Part shown: positions 45,062 to 53,704 of the stretch, in pieces
Numbering within the stretch: position 1 is the first letter of the stretch
Layout: each line of letters opens with the position of its first letter
Source: Qipengyuania psychrotolerans
GTDB lineage: Bacteria; Pseudomonadota; Alphaproteobacteria; Sphingomonadales; Sphingomonadaceae
Direction of reading: 5' to 3'
NCBI RefSeq assembly: GCF_019711355.1
Contig: NZ_CP081297.1
Coordinates: 744,001 to 808,000 of the forward strand
DNA: 64,000 bases
Notes under the pieces: model-generated
Seen by the model: only the letters and a program-made list of their open reading frames with translations
Databases searched by the model: none
What the model was told of the DNA's origin: nothing
Translations under genes and position numbers: made by a program

Positions 45062-46507
45062 ATGACCGAAACGCCGCTCAAGCTGTTCAACTCGCTCACG
45101 CGCGAGATCGAAACCTTTACCCCCGTCCATCCGGGCGAGGCGCGCGTCTACTCCTGCGGGCCGACGGTCTATAATTACCAGCACATCGGCAATATGCGCG
45201 CATACGTGTTCTCTGACACGCTGGGCCGCGTGCTGCGCTGGAAGGGCTATGACCTCACCCATGTGATCAACATCACCGATGTCGGCCACCTCACCTCCGA
45301 TGCGGACGAGGGCGAGGACAAGATGGAGAAGATGGCGGCCAAGGCGGGCAAATCCGCCTGGGACATCGCCAAATTCTACCAGGAAGATTTCGAGCGCGAC
45401 CTGGCGCGGCTCAACATAACCGGCAAGCAGCACCCGCGCGCCACCGAATATGTCGAGGCGATGATCGAATGGGGCAAGCGGATCGCTGAGAAGCACTGCT
45501 ACGAGCTCGATAGCGGCCTCTATTTCGATGTCACGACCGTGGATGATTACGGCCGCCTTGCTCGTGCAGTCACCGAGGAGGGCGAAGGCCGGATCGAACG
45601 GCTTGAAGGCAAGCGCAACGCGGCTGACTTCGCGATCTGGCGCAAGACGCCCGAGGGTGAGACGCGGCAGATGGAATGGGATTCGCCGTGGGGCAAGGGC
45701 GCGCCCGGCTGGCACTTGGAATGCTCCGTCATGGGCGAAGCGCTGCTGGGCTTCCCCTTCGACATCCACACCGGCGGCATCGACCACCGCGAGATCCACC
45801 ATCCGAACGAAATCGCGCAGAACCAGGCCTATTGCTGCACCAATGGCCTCGACAACGCCGAGAACAGCGGCGCGCGCATCTGGATGCACAACAACTTCCT
45901 CGTCGAGCGCAGCGGCAAAATGTCGAAGAGCTCAGGCGAATTCCTCCGCCTGCAATTGCTGGTCGACAAGGGCTACCACCCGCTTGCCTACCGGATGATG
46001 TGCCTGCAGGCGCACTACCGCAGTGAGCTTGAGTTTAGCTGGGAAGGTCTGCTTGCCGCACTCACGCGGCTCAAGCGGATCGTCATGCAGGTCGAGCGGC
46101 TGAACGACGCCATCCCGGGCGCTCCTTCCCACCAGAAATTTGCGCCCATGCGCGATAAGTTTGCGGCCGCAATCGCCGACGACCTCAATACGTCTGTAGC
46201 GCTGGTTGCGCTTGAAGAGGCACTGGCAGTCAAGAAGGTGGATGCTGGCGTAAAACGTGCCGTGATCGAGGACATGGACCGGGTGCTCGGCTTGGACCTG
46301 TTCGAGCTGACCCGCGAAGCCCTGCGCATCCGTCCTGTCTCCGCCGAGATCACCGAAGCCGAAATCGAAGCCGAACTGATCCGCCGAAAGGATGCGAAGG
46401 TCGCCAAAGATTACGCAACCAGCGACGCCATCCGCGAAACGCTGGCCGCCAAGGGCGTCGAGGTCATGGATGGCGATTCGCTCGGCTGGGAGTGGAAGCT
46501 GGGCTGA
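45062..46507 (+). CDS. cysS: Cysteinyl-tRNA synthetase
   Basis: A 481-residue class I synthetase. The HIGH-type motif is present as QHIGN in YNYQHIGNMRAY and the KMSKS motif is exact (GKMSKSSGEF). Zinc ligands include the Cys in YSCGPTVY, a Cys in HLECSVMG, and the His of GGIDHREIHH. The alphaproteobacterial form. The ATG at 45062 was chosen; an in-frame upstream extension starting at 44996 overlaps the divergent lipoprotein gene. Confidence 0.96.
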   Translation: MTETPLKLFNSLTREIETFTPVHPGEARVYSCGPTVYNYQHIGNMRAYVFSDTLGRVLRWKGYDLTHVINITDVGHLTSDADEGEDKMEKMAAKAGKSAWDIAKFYQEDFERDLARLNITGKQHPRATEYVEAMIEWGKRIAEKHCYELDSGLYFDVTTVDDYGRLARAVTEEGEGRIERLEGKRNAADFAIWRKTPEGETRQMEWDSPWGKGAPGWHLECSVMGEALLGFPFDIHTGGIDHREIHHPNEIAQNQAYCCTNGLDNAENSGARIWMHNNFLVERSGKMSKSSGEFLRLQLLVDKGYHPLAYRMMCLQAHYRSELEFSWEGLLAALTRLKRIVMQVERLNDAIPGAPSHQKFAPMRDKFAAAIADDLNTSVALVALEEALAVKKVDAGVKRAVIEDMDRVLGLDLFELTREALRIRPVSAEITEAEIEAELIRRKDAKVAKDYATSDAIRETLAAKGVEVMDGDSLGWEWKLG

Positions 46508-46547
46508 GTTGCGGTTAGGGACTTAATCGCAAGAGGAGAGTCCCCGT

Positions 46548-47486
46548 ATGACCAAAGCCGTGATGTCCGCCCTGATTCGCCCGTTGGTGGAGCCGCGCCT
46601 GCCTGACTGGGTCGAGCCGCTGTGGTTCATGACCAAGGAGCAGGCGCTGGAAATGGCGCCGGAGGCCGAGATTGGCTGGTTCGATCTCAACGAAAAAGAA
46701 CCGATGATGGAGATTGCGCAAGCAGCGACCAATCTCAAATGGCTCAACTCGATTTATGCGGGCCTCGATTTCATGCCGCTGGACCTGCTGGCCGAACGCG
46801 GCACCGTGGTGACCAACGGTGTCGGTATCAACGCCATCACGATTGCCGAATACGTCGTCATGCTGATGCTGGCCCATGCCAAGGGCTATCGCGAGGTCGT
46901 GAAGGCGCAAGAGCGGCACGAGTGGTTGCTGGACAGTCCCGGCAAGCGCGAATTGTCGGGCGAGCGCGTGTTACTGCTCGGTCTCGGGGCGATCGGTGCC
47001 TTGGTCAAGTCGCGACTCGAAGCCTTCGACATGACCGTTGTGCCGGTCCGGCGTTCGGGCGGGGAAGGCACGCTGCGGCCCGGCGAATGGCGCGAGAAGC
47101 TCGGCGAATTCGACTGGGTAGTGTTGGCCGTCCCCTCGACCGACGAGACCAAGGGCATGATCGGTGCTGCGGAACTGGCGGCGATGCGGCCCAATGCGGT
47201 GCTCGTGAATATCGCGCGCGGCGACGTGGTGGATCAGGACGCTTTGGTCGAGGCGCTCCAAGCCAAGTCGATCGAAGCCGCGCTGCTGGACGTTACCGAT
47301 CCCGAACCGCTGCCGGAAGATCATCCATTGTGGGATATCGAGAATGCGCAGGTAACGATGCACCTGTCGGGCCGCGCGCAAACCAAGATGTTCCAGCGCA
47401 GCGCCGACAGGTTCATCGAGAACCTCGAGAAATGGCACAAGGGTGAGAGTGTCCAGCCGCAAATGGATCTTGCCGCAGGCTACTAG
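46548..47486 (+). CDS. D-isomer 2-hydroxyacid dehydrogenase
   Basis: A 312-residue NAD(P)-dependent oxidoreductase. The Rossmann motif is LLLGLGAIGALVKSRLEAFDM (about 145-165), the arginine site is NIARGDVVDQDAL, and the catalytic His is in VTMHLSGRAQ. Similar to glyoxylate/hydroxypyruvate reductases, but the substrate is not certain. Good GAGGAG ribosome-binding site. Its TAG stop at 47484-47486 abuts the stop of the convergent gene at 47487. Confidence 0.9.
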   Translation: MTKAVMSALIRPLVEPRLPDWVEPLWFMTKEQALEMAPEAEIGWFDLNEKEPMMEIAQAATNLKWLNSIYAGLDFMPLDLLAERGTVVTNGVGINAITIAEYVVMLMLAHAKGYREVVKAQERHEWLLDSPGKRELSGERVLLLGLGAIGALVKSRLEAFDMTVVPVRRSGGEGTLRPGEWREKLGEFDWVVLAVPSTDETKGMIGAAELAAMRPNAVLVNIARGDVVDQDALVEALQAKSIEAALLDVTDPEPLPEDHPLWDIENAQVTMHLSGRAQTKMFQRSADRFIENLEKWHKGESVQPQMDLAAGY

Positions 47487-47852
47487 CTACGCGTCCTCCA
47501 GCAGCAGCAATTCGCAGTGCACGACCAATCGCGGATCGGGCAGGATGCGGTGGTCCACTTCACTGACCCCTGCATCGGCAACGAGCTGGCCTGCAATCGC
47601 AAACTCGTGATCGGGCAGGGCGGCAATAAACACTTCTCCTGCTTCGACGGCTTCCTCGCCGGCAAACAGCAGGGACACACTATGCCGCGTGCCGGCAAAA
47701 GTGATGCTCGCCCAAGCTTTCTCTGTGTGGGAAAGCACTTGCCCGCGGTGATCGCACAACGTCAGCAATGCATCACGTAGCCGATCGGAGGAAGTGCGCC
47801 TCACGCGTGGTCTGCGTGCCTGGCGGGCGGGGGGCGTGCACTCAACCGACAT
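47487..47852 (-). CDS. Conserved hypothetical protein
   Basis: A 121-residue soluble protein. The N-terminus is Arg-rich (RQARRPRVRRTSSDRLRDAL). It then has alternating strands around KAWASITFAGTRHSVSLLFAGEEAVEAGEVFIAALPDHEFAIAGQLVADAGV, read in parts over about 45-95. No catalytic motif stands out. Conserved in sphingomonads as far as I recall. The first 11 bases overlap the next gene, so it is co-translated with it. Confidence 0.8.
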   Translation of the reverse strand: MSVECTPPARQARRPRVRRTSSDRLRDALLTLCDHRGQVLSHTEKAWASITFAGTRHSVSLLFAGEEAVEAGEVFIAALPDHEFAIAGQLVADAGVSEVDHRILPDPRLVVHCELLLLEDA

Positions 47853-48054
47853 GCACCAACTCCTTGTCGCCTTCTCCGCGCGCAGCTTCGAAGCCCATCA
47901 TGAAACCGCGAATGCGCGCCTCGGTGGCGGTGCGCGGTTCGCGGCCCATGCGCAGGTCCAGCACGAAGCGCGGGTCGTGAGCGGCAAGACGGCCGAATTT
48001 CGTCGGCGGCATTTCGTGTGTCCGGAGGAATTTCTCGACGGATCGGATCAACAT
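47842..48054 (-). CDS. Conserved small hypothetical protein next to an S24 repressor
   Basis: A 70-residue basic protein (MLIRSVEKFLRTHEMPPTKFGRLAAHDPRFVLDLRMGREPRT, read in parts over 1-42). A predicted short helix-turn-helix-like N-terminal half (KFLRTHEMPPTKFGRLAAHDP) resembles small phage-type DNA-binding modules in layout, but I cannot confirm it. Co-transcribed with the 121-residue gene and divergent from the S24 repressor across a region with operator-like repeats. Confidence 0.75.
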   Translation of the reverse strand: MLIRSVEKFLRTHEMPPTKFGRLAAHDPRFVLDLRMGREPRTATEARIRGFMMGFEAARGEGDKELVHVG

Positions 48055-48127
48055 GGTTCGGTGCTCCCCAAATGGTTGTGCGCAATGGCGAATCGCTCGC
48101 CGTGTTCCCTATGTGTTCCTGCCGAAA

Positions 48128-48162
48128 TCCTACTTGTCTAGGAAAAATCCTATGCTATAGGA
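48128..48162. promoter_or_regulatory. Tandem inverted repeats and promoter before the S24 repressor
   Basis: TCCTA-N6-TAGGA (48128-48143) and TCCTAT-GCT-ATAGGA (48148-48162) have centres about 20 bases apart. A plus-strand TTGTCT (48134-48139), 16-base spacer and TATAGG (48156-48161) fall inside them, so repressor binding would block the promoter: probable autorepression. Confidence 0.6.
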
Positions 48163-48232
48163 ATTTTCTCTCATCACTGCTCTAGGGAGCCGCAGATTTG
48201 CGTTGATGACGAAGGTTGGAAAGGAATGGCCG

Positions 48233-48874
48233 ATGGCGAAAACAATCAGCGAAGACCGCGCCCGGCTGGTTCAGTTGACAGACGAAAATCGCACCAGCCT
48301 TTCTGCGCTGTCGTCGATGTTGGGCCGTAATCCCAGTTACTTGCAGCAGTTCGTGCGCAAGGGAAGTCCGCGGCGGCTGGAGGAAAAGGACCGCCGCCGT
48401 CTCGCCGAATTCTTCGGGGTGAACGAGGTCGAACTGGGAGCTGATCCTGATATCGGCCGTCCGCGCGAATCGGAGGATTTCCTGGCCGTGCCCCGCCTTG
48501 CTCTGGACGCTTCGGCGGGGCCGGGTGCCGTTTCAGCCGAGGAAATTTCCTTCGACAGCTTCCGCTTTTCGCGGCGCTGGCTGCGGGAGATGGGTTTGGA
48601 CGGGGCAAGGCTATCCGCGATCCGTGTCGAAGGTGACAGTATGGAGCCGCTTTTGCGCAGCGGTGACGAGATTTTCGTCGACCGCAACAAGCGCGCGGGC
48701 GAGGGTATCCATGTGGTCCGCATCGGCGACGCACTTCATGTGAAGCAGGTTCAGGCCAGCGCGCCGGGGCGCATCAAATTGATCAGCGCGAACGACGCTT
48801 ATGCGCCGATCGAACTCGGCGGCGAGGAGGTCGAAATCATCGGGCGGGTCGTCTGGAAGGGTGGGAGAATTTAA
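48233..48874 (+). CDS. S24 (LexA-like) family transcriptional repressor
   Basis: A 213-residue two-domain protein. An N-terminal helix-turn-helix (about 20-62; LSSMLGRNPSYLQQFVRKG) precedes a C-terminal S24 peptidase-type domain with Ser136 (EGDSMEPLLRSGD) and Lys171 (ALHVKQV), the autoproteolysis dyad. A candidate cleavage Ala-Gly lies in LDASAGPG (about 91-98). It resembles phage-type repressors that respond to RecA or other signals. AAGGA sits 9 bases before the ATG at 48233; a longer start at 48206 is possible. Confidence 0.87.
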   Translation: MAKTISEDRARLVQLTDENRTSLSALSSMLGRNPSYLQQFVRKGSPRRLEEKDRRRLAEFFGVNEVELGADPDIGRPRESEDFLAVPRLALDASAGPGAVSAEEISFDSFRFSRRWLREMGLDGARLSAIRVEGDSMEPLLRSGDEIFVDRNKRAGEGIHVVRIGDALHVKQVQASAPGRIKLISANDAYAPIELGGEEVEIIGRVVWKGGRI

Positions 48875-48886
48875 TCCCGACTTCCT

Positions 48887-49258
48887 TCAAGATGGCGGCG
48901 TGACGTAATCGTCCGATTTCAGGGTCATCATGTAATCAGCGATGTCCTCGATATCCGCTTCGTCGAGGTCGACATCCATCTGCATCGGGTAATTGTGCGC
49001 ATCCGACAGGAATGCGACCAGCGTGTCGTGGGTCAGGCCCGGACTATTGGCGACGTCTGCAAAACCGGGTGCCTCAGGGTTTGGCGAGACGGCGTTGCCG
49101 GTCAAGGCGTGACAATCTCCGCAAATGGCGGTGACATAGACGGGAATGGCTTCTGCGCTGGCTGAAACCGGAACTGCATCCTGAGCAGGTTCTGCCGAGT
49201 AGGTTTGGCAAGCGGTCAGCGAAATTGCGGCTGCAACGGTCACTCCGAAAAGCTTCAT
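48887..49258 (-). CDS. Lipoprotein cytochrome c
   Basis: A 123-residue membrane-tethered c-type cytochrome. The lipobox is LTAC (Cys17), and the single heme-binding site is C46-G-D-C49-H50 (ICGDCH). The axial Met ligand is most likely in YPMQMDVDLDE near residue 94. The short soluble domain suggests an electron carrier between membrane complexes, possibly to the aa3 oxidase (inference). Confidence 0.88.
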   Translation of the reverse strand: MKLFGVTVAAAISLTACQTYSAEPAQDAVPVSASAEAIPVYVTAICGDCHALTGNAVSPNPEAPGFADVANSPGLTHDTLVAFLSDAHNYPMQMDVDLDEADIEDIADYMMTLKSDDYVTPPS

Positions 49259-49342
49259 CGTCTTCCTCCCATTTTCGGCAGCATAGCATCTCTGCGCAAA
49301 TGCTGCTTGTTTTCGATCAACAACCCGACCATTTTCTCATCA

Positions 49343-50020
49343 ATGACAAATTCCGACCAGACACCCGCCACCCCTCCCATGAAAGCCGGAATTGTCCCGG
49401 TCACGCCCCTGCAGCAGAATTGCTCGCTCATCTGGTGCACGAAGACCAACAAGGGTGCGCTGATTGATCCCGGGGGTGATCTCGACAAGTTGAAAGCGGC
49501 GGTTGCGAAATCCGGGGTCGAACTGGAAAAAATCCTCATCACCCACGGACATATGGATCACTGCGGCGAGGCGGGCGTGTTGGCGAAAGAGCTCGGCCTG
49601 CCAATCGAAGGTCCGCACGAAGCCGATCGGTTCTGGATCAGCCGGCTTGAGGAAGACGGCGCGCGCTATGGCATGAACAGCAAGGTGTTCGAGCCGGACC
49701 GCTGGCTGGAAGATGGCGACACCGTCACAGTTGGTGAGCTGACACTGGAGGTCATCCATTGCCCAGGTCACACACCGGGGCACGTGGCCTTCTTCAATCG
49801 TGAAAGCAAATTCGCCATTGTCGGCGATGTGCTGTTCCAGGGCAGCATCGGCCGCACCGATTTCCCGATGGGTAACCACCAGGACTTGATCGACGCGATT
49901 ACCCAGAAGCTTTGGCCGCTTGGCGATGATGTGACGTTCATCCCGGGGCATGGCCCGACCAGCACATTCGGCCGGGAACGCAAGACCAACGCCTTTGTCA
50001 GCGATGCTGCTCTGGCATGA
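49343..50020 (+). CDS. MBL fold metallo-hydrolase (glyoxalase II/YcbL-like)
   Basis: A 225-residue zinc hydrolase. The metal site is ITHGHMDHCGEAG, with the later His in HCPGHTPGHVAF, Asp in IVGDVLFQGSIG and His in IPGHGPTSTFG. The length matches the short YcbL/glyoxalase II-like class, with probable thioester substrates. Alternative start codon 12 residues downstream (49379). The gene opens 84 bases from the divergent cytochrome c gene. Confidence 0.9.
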   Translation: MTNSDQTPATPPMKAGIVPVTPLQQNCSLIWCTKTNKGALIDPGGDLDKLKAAVAKSGVELEKILITHGHMDHCGEAGVLAKELGLPIEGPHEADRFWISRLEEDGARYGMNSKVFEPDRWLEDGDTVTVGELTLEVIHCPGHTPGHVAFFNRESKFAIVGDVLFQGSIGRTDFPMGNHQDLIDAITQKLWPLGDDVTFIPGHGPTSTFGRERKTNAFVSDAALA

Positions 50021-50025
50021 TTGCC

Positions 50026-50049
50026 CGGGCCGAAAATCTTCCCGGCCCG
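50026..50049. terminator. Candidate terminator between convergent genes
   Basis: CGGGCCG (50026-50032) and CGGCCCG (50043-50049) pair exactly across a 10-base loop, directly after the MBL gene and before the convergent MAPEG gene. No clear T-run, so efficiency is uncertain. Confidence 0.4.
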
Positions 50050-50059
50050 AGAAAAACCT

Positions 50060-50458
50060 CTAGATCATCCGCATCGCGATGAGCGTTGCCACAACGGCGA
50101 GGCCCAGCAGCGTGAGCATGGTGATGAGGGTGCCGATCATGCGCGGCTTGGTCCCCGTTTCGGCGTCCATGCCGATGCCATGGGCCACACGGCCAAGCAT
50201 ATAGACACCCGCTACCCATGCCAGCCACGGTTGGCCTTTTCCCGAAATCTCGATTGCCGCGATCAGCACCAGGACGAATGGTGTATTCTCAACAAAATTG
50301 AGCTGCGCGCGCATCCTGCGCGTGAGCGGACCGCCGCCGTCATCGCCGTGGATTGTCTTCGTCGTGCCGCGCATCTGGCCGACACGGACAGCCAGCCATA
50401 GGTTGATGAGTGCAGCTGCCGCCGCCGCGGTCAGTGTAACCGGTAGAAAAATGCCCAT
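50060..50458 (-). CDS. MAPEG family membrane protein
   Basis: A 132-residue four-helix protein of the MAPEG family (membrane glutathione S-transferase-like). The RAQLNFVENTPFVLVLIAAIE helix holds the conserved Arg-x3-Asn-x2-Glu-Asn pattern, and AHGIGMDAETGTKPRMIGTLITML follows. Bacterial members conjugate glutathione or act as leukotriene-synthase-like proteins; the activity here is unproven. GAGGGA lies upstream of the ATG at 50458. Confidence 0.88.
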   Translation of the reverse strand: MGIFLPVTLTAAAAAALINLWLAVRVGQMRGTTKTIHGDDGGGPLTRRMRAQLNFVENTPFVLVLIAAIEISGKGQPWLAWVAGVYMLGRVAHGIGMDAETGTKPRMIGTLITMLTLLGLAVVATLIAMRMI

Positions 50459-50606
50459 GCGGTCCCTCCCTTGTGATTTTTTATCGCGAACCCCATGTTT
50501 GGCTATAGGCAAGGGCCGCATCATGCAATGCGGTTGACGGTGTTCACGCACAACGCTTGCGCAGCCGGGAAAATTCGGTATACGCGCGCCTTCACCGTCA
50601 TGGTCG

Positions 50607-50650
50607 GGAAGTTTCGGGTTTATGCGCACTTGTGCGTTGCCCGACCTTCC
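50607..50650 (+). other. Nested hairpin in the rpmF leader
   Basis: Three stacked helices: GGAAG (50607) with CTTCC (50646), CGGG (50615) with CCCG (50640), and GCGCAC (50624) with GTGCGT (50632). This gives a roughly 44-base stem with small internal loops, 53 bases before the rpmF ATG. It may be a structured mRNA leader if transcription starts upstream. Confidence 0.4.
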
Positions 50651-50702
50651 ACTAGGGCGGCCACCGAAATTAATTGAAATTGTTTGAGGAACAGGTGCCG
50701 CT

Positions 50703-50882
50703 ATGGCCGTCCCCAAGAGAAAAGTATCGCCCCACCGCCGCGGCAACCGCCGTTCGCATGATTCGCTCAAGGTCGAGGCTCATCACGAGTGCTCGAACTG
50801 CGGCGAACTCAAGCGTCCGCACAACCTTTGCTCGCATTGCGGCTACTACAACGGGCGTGAAGTAATCGCCGTCGGTCTTTAA
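50703..50882 (+). CDS. rpmF: 50S ribosomal protein L32
   Basis: A 59-residue L32 with the [17 protein letters not shown] start and a zinc ribbon of [18 protein letters not shown] type (two CxxC pairs). Leads the rpmF-plsX-fabH unit that links ribosome synthesis to membrane lipid synthesis. GAGGAACAGG precedes the ATG; plsX follows after 27 bases. Confidence 0.98.
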   Translation: MAVPKRKVSPHRRGNRRSHDSLKVEAHHECSNCGELKRPHNLCSHCGYYNGREVIAVGL

Positions 50883-50909
50883 GACCGTCATCAGCAGCCG
50901 GAGATCGTC

Positions 50910-51947
50910 ATGAGTTTGCCGCGTATCGCTATTGACGCGATGGGCGGCGACGAAGGCGTGCGCACCATGATTGATGGTGCCGCAATGGCTCGGCGCCGCC
51001 ATGACCGGTTCCAGTTCCTGCTGGTCGGCGACGAAACGCGAATCAAAGCCGCGCTCGCCGATCATCCGGGCATGTCGGGCGCGTCCGAAATCCTGCACTG
51101 CGAAGATGTGGTCGAAGGCGACGAAAAGCCTTCGCGCGCAATTCGCCGTGCCAAGACCACCAGCATGGGCCTTGCGGTCGATGCCGTGAAGCGCGGCGAA
51201 GCCGGCGCGGCAGTGTCCGCTGGCAATACCGGCGCGCTTATGGCGATGAGCAAGCTTGCCTTGCGCACCATGCCCGGGGTCGATCGTCCTGCCCTTGCGG
51301 CATTGCTACCGACGCTCGGCGAAAATGACGTCATCATGCTCGACCTCGGTGCGAACCGGGATTGCGATGCCCGCAACCTTGTCCAGTTTGCGATCATGGG
51401 TGCAGCCTACTCGCGCATCGTGACAGGGCTTGAACGGCCGCGCACGCGCCTGCTGAATATCGGCACCGAAGAAAACAAGGGGACCGAGGACATCCAGAAC
51501 GCCGCAGAGACCCTGCGGGCCGCGACCGGATTGTCCATGGAATTCGAAGGTTATGTCGAAGCTGACAAGATCAACCGCGGTGATTGCGATGTGGTCGTGC
51601 ACGACGGTTTTTCCGGCAATATTGCCCTGAAGGCGATCGAGGGTACTGCGCGGTTCGTCACCGACTTGTTGCGCCGCGCTTTCACCAGTTCGGTCCGTTC
51701 GAAAGTCGGATTCCTGGTGTCACGTCCCGCGACAGAATTGCTCAAGCATCACCTTGACCCCAACAATCACAATGGCGCCGTCTTCCTTGGCCTGAACGGT
51801 GTGGTGGTGAAGAGCCATGGCAGCGCCGATGCGCGCGGTGTGGCGAATGCTGTCGAGGTTGCGGCACGGCTGCTTGAGGATGATATCACCAACCGTATCG
51901 CCAGGGATCTGCGCGAAGTGAACACTGAAGGCTTCAACGCGAAATGA
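50910..51947 (+). CDS. plsX: Phosphate acyltransferase PlsX
   Basis: A 345-residue enzyme that makes acyl-phosphate from acyl-ACP for phospholipid synthesis. [19 protein letters not shown] opens it. [34 protein letters not shown] and [16 protein letters not shown] are family blocks. It overlaps fabH by four bases (ATGA). Confidence 0.97.
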   Translation: MSLPRIAIDAMGGDEGVRTMIDGAAMARRRHDRFQFLLVGDETRIKAALADHPGMSGASEILHCEDVVEGDEKPSRAIRRAKTTSMGLAVDAVKRGEAGAAVSAGNTGALMAMSKLALRTMPGVDRPALAALLPTLGENDVIMLDLGANRDCDARNLVQFAIMGAAYSRIVTGLERPRTRLLNIGTEENKGTEDIQNAAETLRAATGLSMEFEGYVEADKINRGDCDVVVHDGFSGNIALKAIEGTARFVTDLLRRAFTSSVRSKVGFLVSRPATELLKHHLDPNNHNGAVFLGLNGVVVKSHGSADARGVANAVEVAARLLEDDITNRIARDLREVNTEGFNAK

Positions 51948-52909
51948 TTCGCGCAGTGGTCACCGGCAGCGGGAGCGCTCTACCCGTCAATTGCGTGACC
52001 AATGCCGATTTGGCCGACCGAGTCGATACCAGCGACGAATGGATCGTTGAACGCACCGGTATCCGACAGCGCCATATCGCTGGTGAAAACGAAACCACTT
52101 CCACTCTGGCGACCGAAGCTGCGCGGCGTGCGCTCGAGGATGCGGGTGTCGATGCGAGCGAGATCGGACTGATTATTCTCGCGACCGCTACGCCTGATTT
52201 TACCTTCCCTGCCACCGCAACGCAGGTCCAGCATGCGCTTGGCTGCGGCGGTGGAGTCGCGTTTGACGTTCAGGCCGTATGCTCCGGCTTTCTATATGCC
52301 CTCGGTACTGCCGATTCGCTGCTGCGTACCGGCATGGCGAAAAAGGCGCTTGTCATTGGCGCGGAAACTTTCAGCCGCATTCTCGACTGGGAAGACCGTA
52401 CGACTTGCGTTCTGTTCGGTGATGGCGCCGGAGCGGTGGTCCTTGAAGCGCGCGACGTCGCGGATAATGGGCCGGGCATTCTGGCTACGAAATTGCACGC
52501 CGACGGTGCTCACCGCGAATTGCTTTATGTGGATGGCGGGCCATCGACGACGGGACAAGTAGGCAAGCTTCGCATGAAAGGCCGGGAGGTTTTCCGCCAT
52601 GCTGTAGTGAACTTGGCCGACGTGCTCAAAGAGGTGCTGGTGCAGGCTAATGTCGAGGTCGATATGATCGACTGGGTCGTTCCGCATCAGGCAAATGCAC
52701 GCATCCTCGATGCGACTGCTCGCAAGCTCAATCTCGATCCTTCCAAGGTCATCGTGACCGTGGATCAACATGCGAACACCTCGGCGGCATCTGTGCCCCT
52801 GGCGCTCGACGTCGCACGGCGCGATGGCCGGATAAAAGCTGGCGACCTGGTGATGTTCGAAGCGATGGGCGGCGGCTTTACATGGGGCGCTGCGCTCGCC
52901 CGAATGTAA
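51944..52909 (+). CDS. fabH: 3-oxoacyl-[acyl-carrier-protein] synthase III (FabH)
   Basis: A 321-residue thiolase-fold enzyme that starts fatty acid synthesis by condensing acetyl-CoA with malonyl-ACP. The catalytic triad is C113 (VQAVCSGFL), His in [13 protein letters not shown] and Asn in [15 protein letters not shown]. Translationally coupled to plsX. Confidence 0.97.
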   Translation: MIRAVVTGSGSALPVNCVTNADLADRVDTSDEWIVERTGIRQRHIAGENETTSTLATEAARRALEDAGVDASEIGLIILATATPDFTFPATATQVQHALGCGGGVAFDVQAVCSGFLYALGTADSLLRTGMAKKALVIGAETFSRILDWEDRTTCVLFGDGAGAVVLEARDVADNGPGILATKLHADGAHRELLYVDGGPSTTGQVGKLRMKGREVFRHAVVNLADVLKEVLVQANVEVDMIDWVVPHQANARILDATARKLNLDPSKVIVTVDQHANTSAASVPLALDVARRDGRIKAGDLVMFEAMGGGFTWGAALARM

Positions 52910-52915
52910 ACTTTT

Positions 52916-52928
52916 TCAACAATTGATA
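52916..52928 (-). promoter_or_regulatory. Possible IHF site before ihfA
   Basis: Read on the minus strand, TATCAATTGTTGA matches the IHF consensus WATCAANNNNTTR at all but one position, in an AT-rich stretch 80 bases before ihfA. Autoregulation by IHF is a reasonable but weak suggestion. Confidence 0.25.
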
Positions 52929-53008
52929 CACTCGGTTGTTAAATCCCTCCAAATACAGTACGTTGCCGATTCTCGAATACACCCAGGGTCGCTTCTGGGG
53001 AGAGGTAA

Positions 53009-53314
53009 ATGGATATGATGCGCTCGGTGGGAACCTTGACCCGCGCTGATCTGGCGGAAACTATCAATCGGAAAATTGGCCTCAGCAGGTCAGAATCCCT
53101 CGATTTGGTTGAGCAGGTGCTCGCCAAGATGTCGGATGCCCTTGTGCGCGGCGAAAACGTCAAGATCTCTGGTTTTGGCAGCTTCGTATTGCGCGACAAG
53201 AAGGAGCGGATTGGCCGCAATCCGAAAACCGGCGTCGAAGTGCCGATCACACCGCGCCGCGTGATGACTTTCCGGGCAAGCCAACTCCTGAAAGATCGCG
53301 TCTCGAACGGATAG
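53009..53314 (+). CDS. ihfA: Integration host factor subunit alpha
   Basis: A 101-residue HU/IHF-family DNA-bending protein. [27 protein letters not shown] at the N-terminus and the beta-arm [23 protein letters not shown] (with the intercalating Pro) identify the alpha subunit. The MDMMRSVGT lead is slightly longer than in E. coli. In the classical alphaproteobacterial fabH-ihfA-merR order. Confidence 0.95.
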   Translation: MDMMRSVGTLTRADLAETINRKIGLSRSESLDLVEQVLAKMSDALVRGENVKISGFGSFVLRDKKERIGRNPKTGVEVPITPRRVMTFRASQLLKDRVSNG

Positions 53315-53330
53315 CTGCTAAGGGGTCGCC

Positions 53331-53696
53331 ATGGCAGAATTCGACGATCACAAAGATGACGGTGCTTTGCGCACCATCGGCGAAGTAGCACGGGCGACTG
53401 GCATCAAGACGCACGTCCTGCGGTATTGGGAACAGCAATTCCCCAGCCTGAAACCGCTCAAGCGCAGCGGTGGGCGTCGCTATTATCGGCCGGAAGACGT
53501 TAAATTGGTCGAACAGATTGATCGTCTGGTCAACCGGGATGGCTACACTCTGAAGGGCGCGAAAGCTGCCCTTCGCGGCACCCCTGACCCGCAGGCCGCG
53601 GCACAAGCGATTGACCTGCCGGAGAGCGGCGATGCAGACATCCTGTCACGCCTGAAGGCAATTCGCGATGATCTGAAAGCTGCGCTTGCGGCTTAG
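53331..53696 (+). CDS. MerR family transcriptional regulator
   Basis: A 121-residue regulator with an N-terminal winged helix-turn-helix (about 14-50; LRTIGEVARATGIKTHVLRYWEQQFPSLKPLKRSGGRRYY, read in parts) and a short C-terminal helix bundle. It lacks the cysteines expected of metal-sensing MerR proteins, so it is more likely the short HTH-type regulator routinely found next to ihfA. Targets unknown. Confidence 0.9.
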   Translation: MAEFDDHKDDGALRTIGEVARATGIKTHVLRYWEQQFPSLKPLKRSGGRRYYRPEDVKLVEQIDRLVNRDGYTLKGAKAALRGTPDPQAAAQAIDLPESGDADILSRLKAIRDDLKAALAA

Positions 53697-53704
53697 CTGG
53701 CTGT

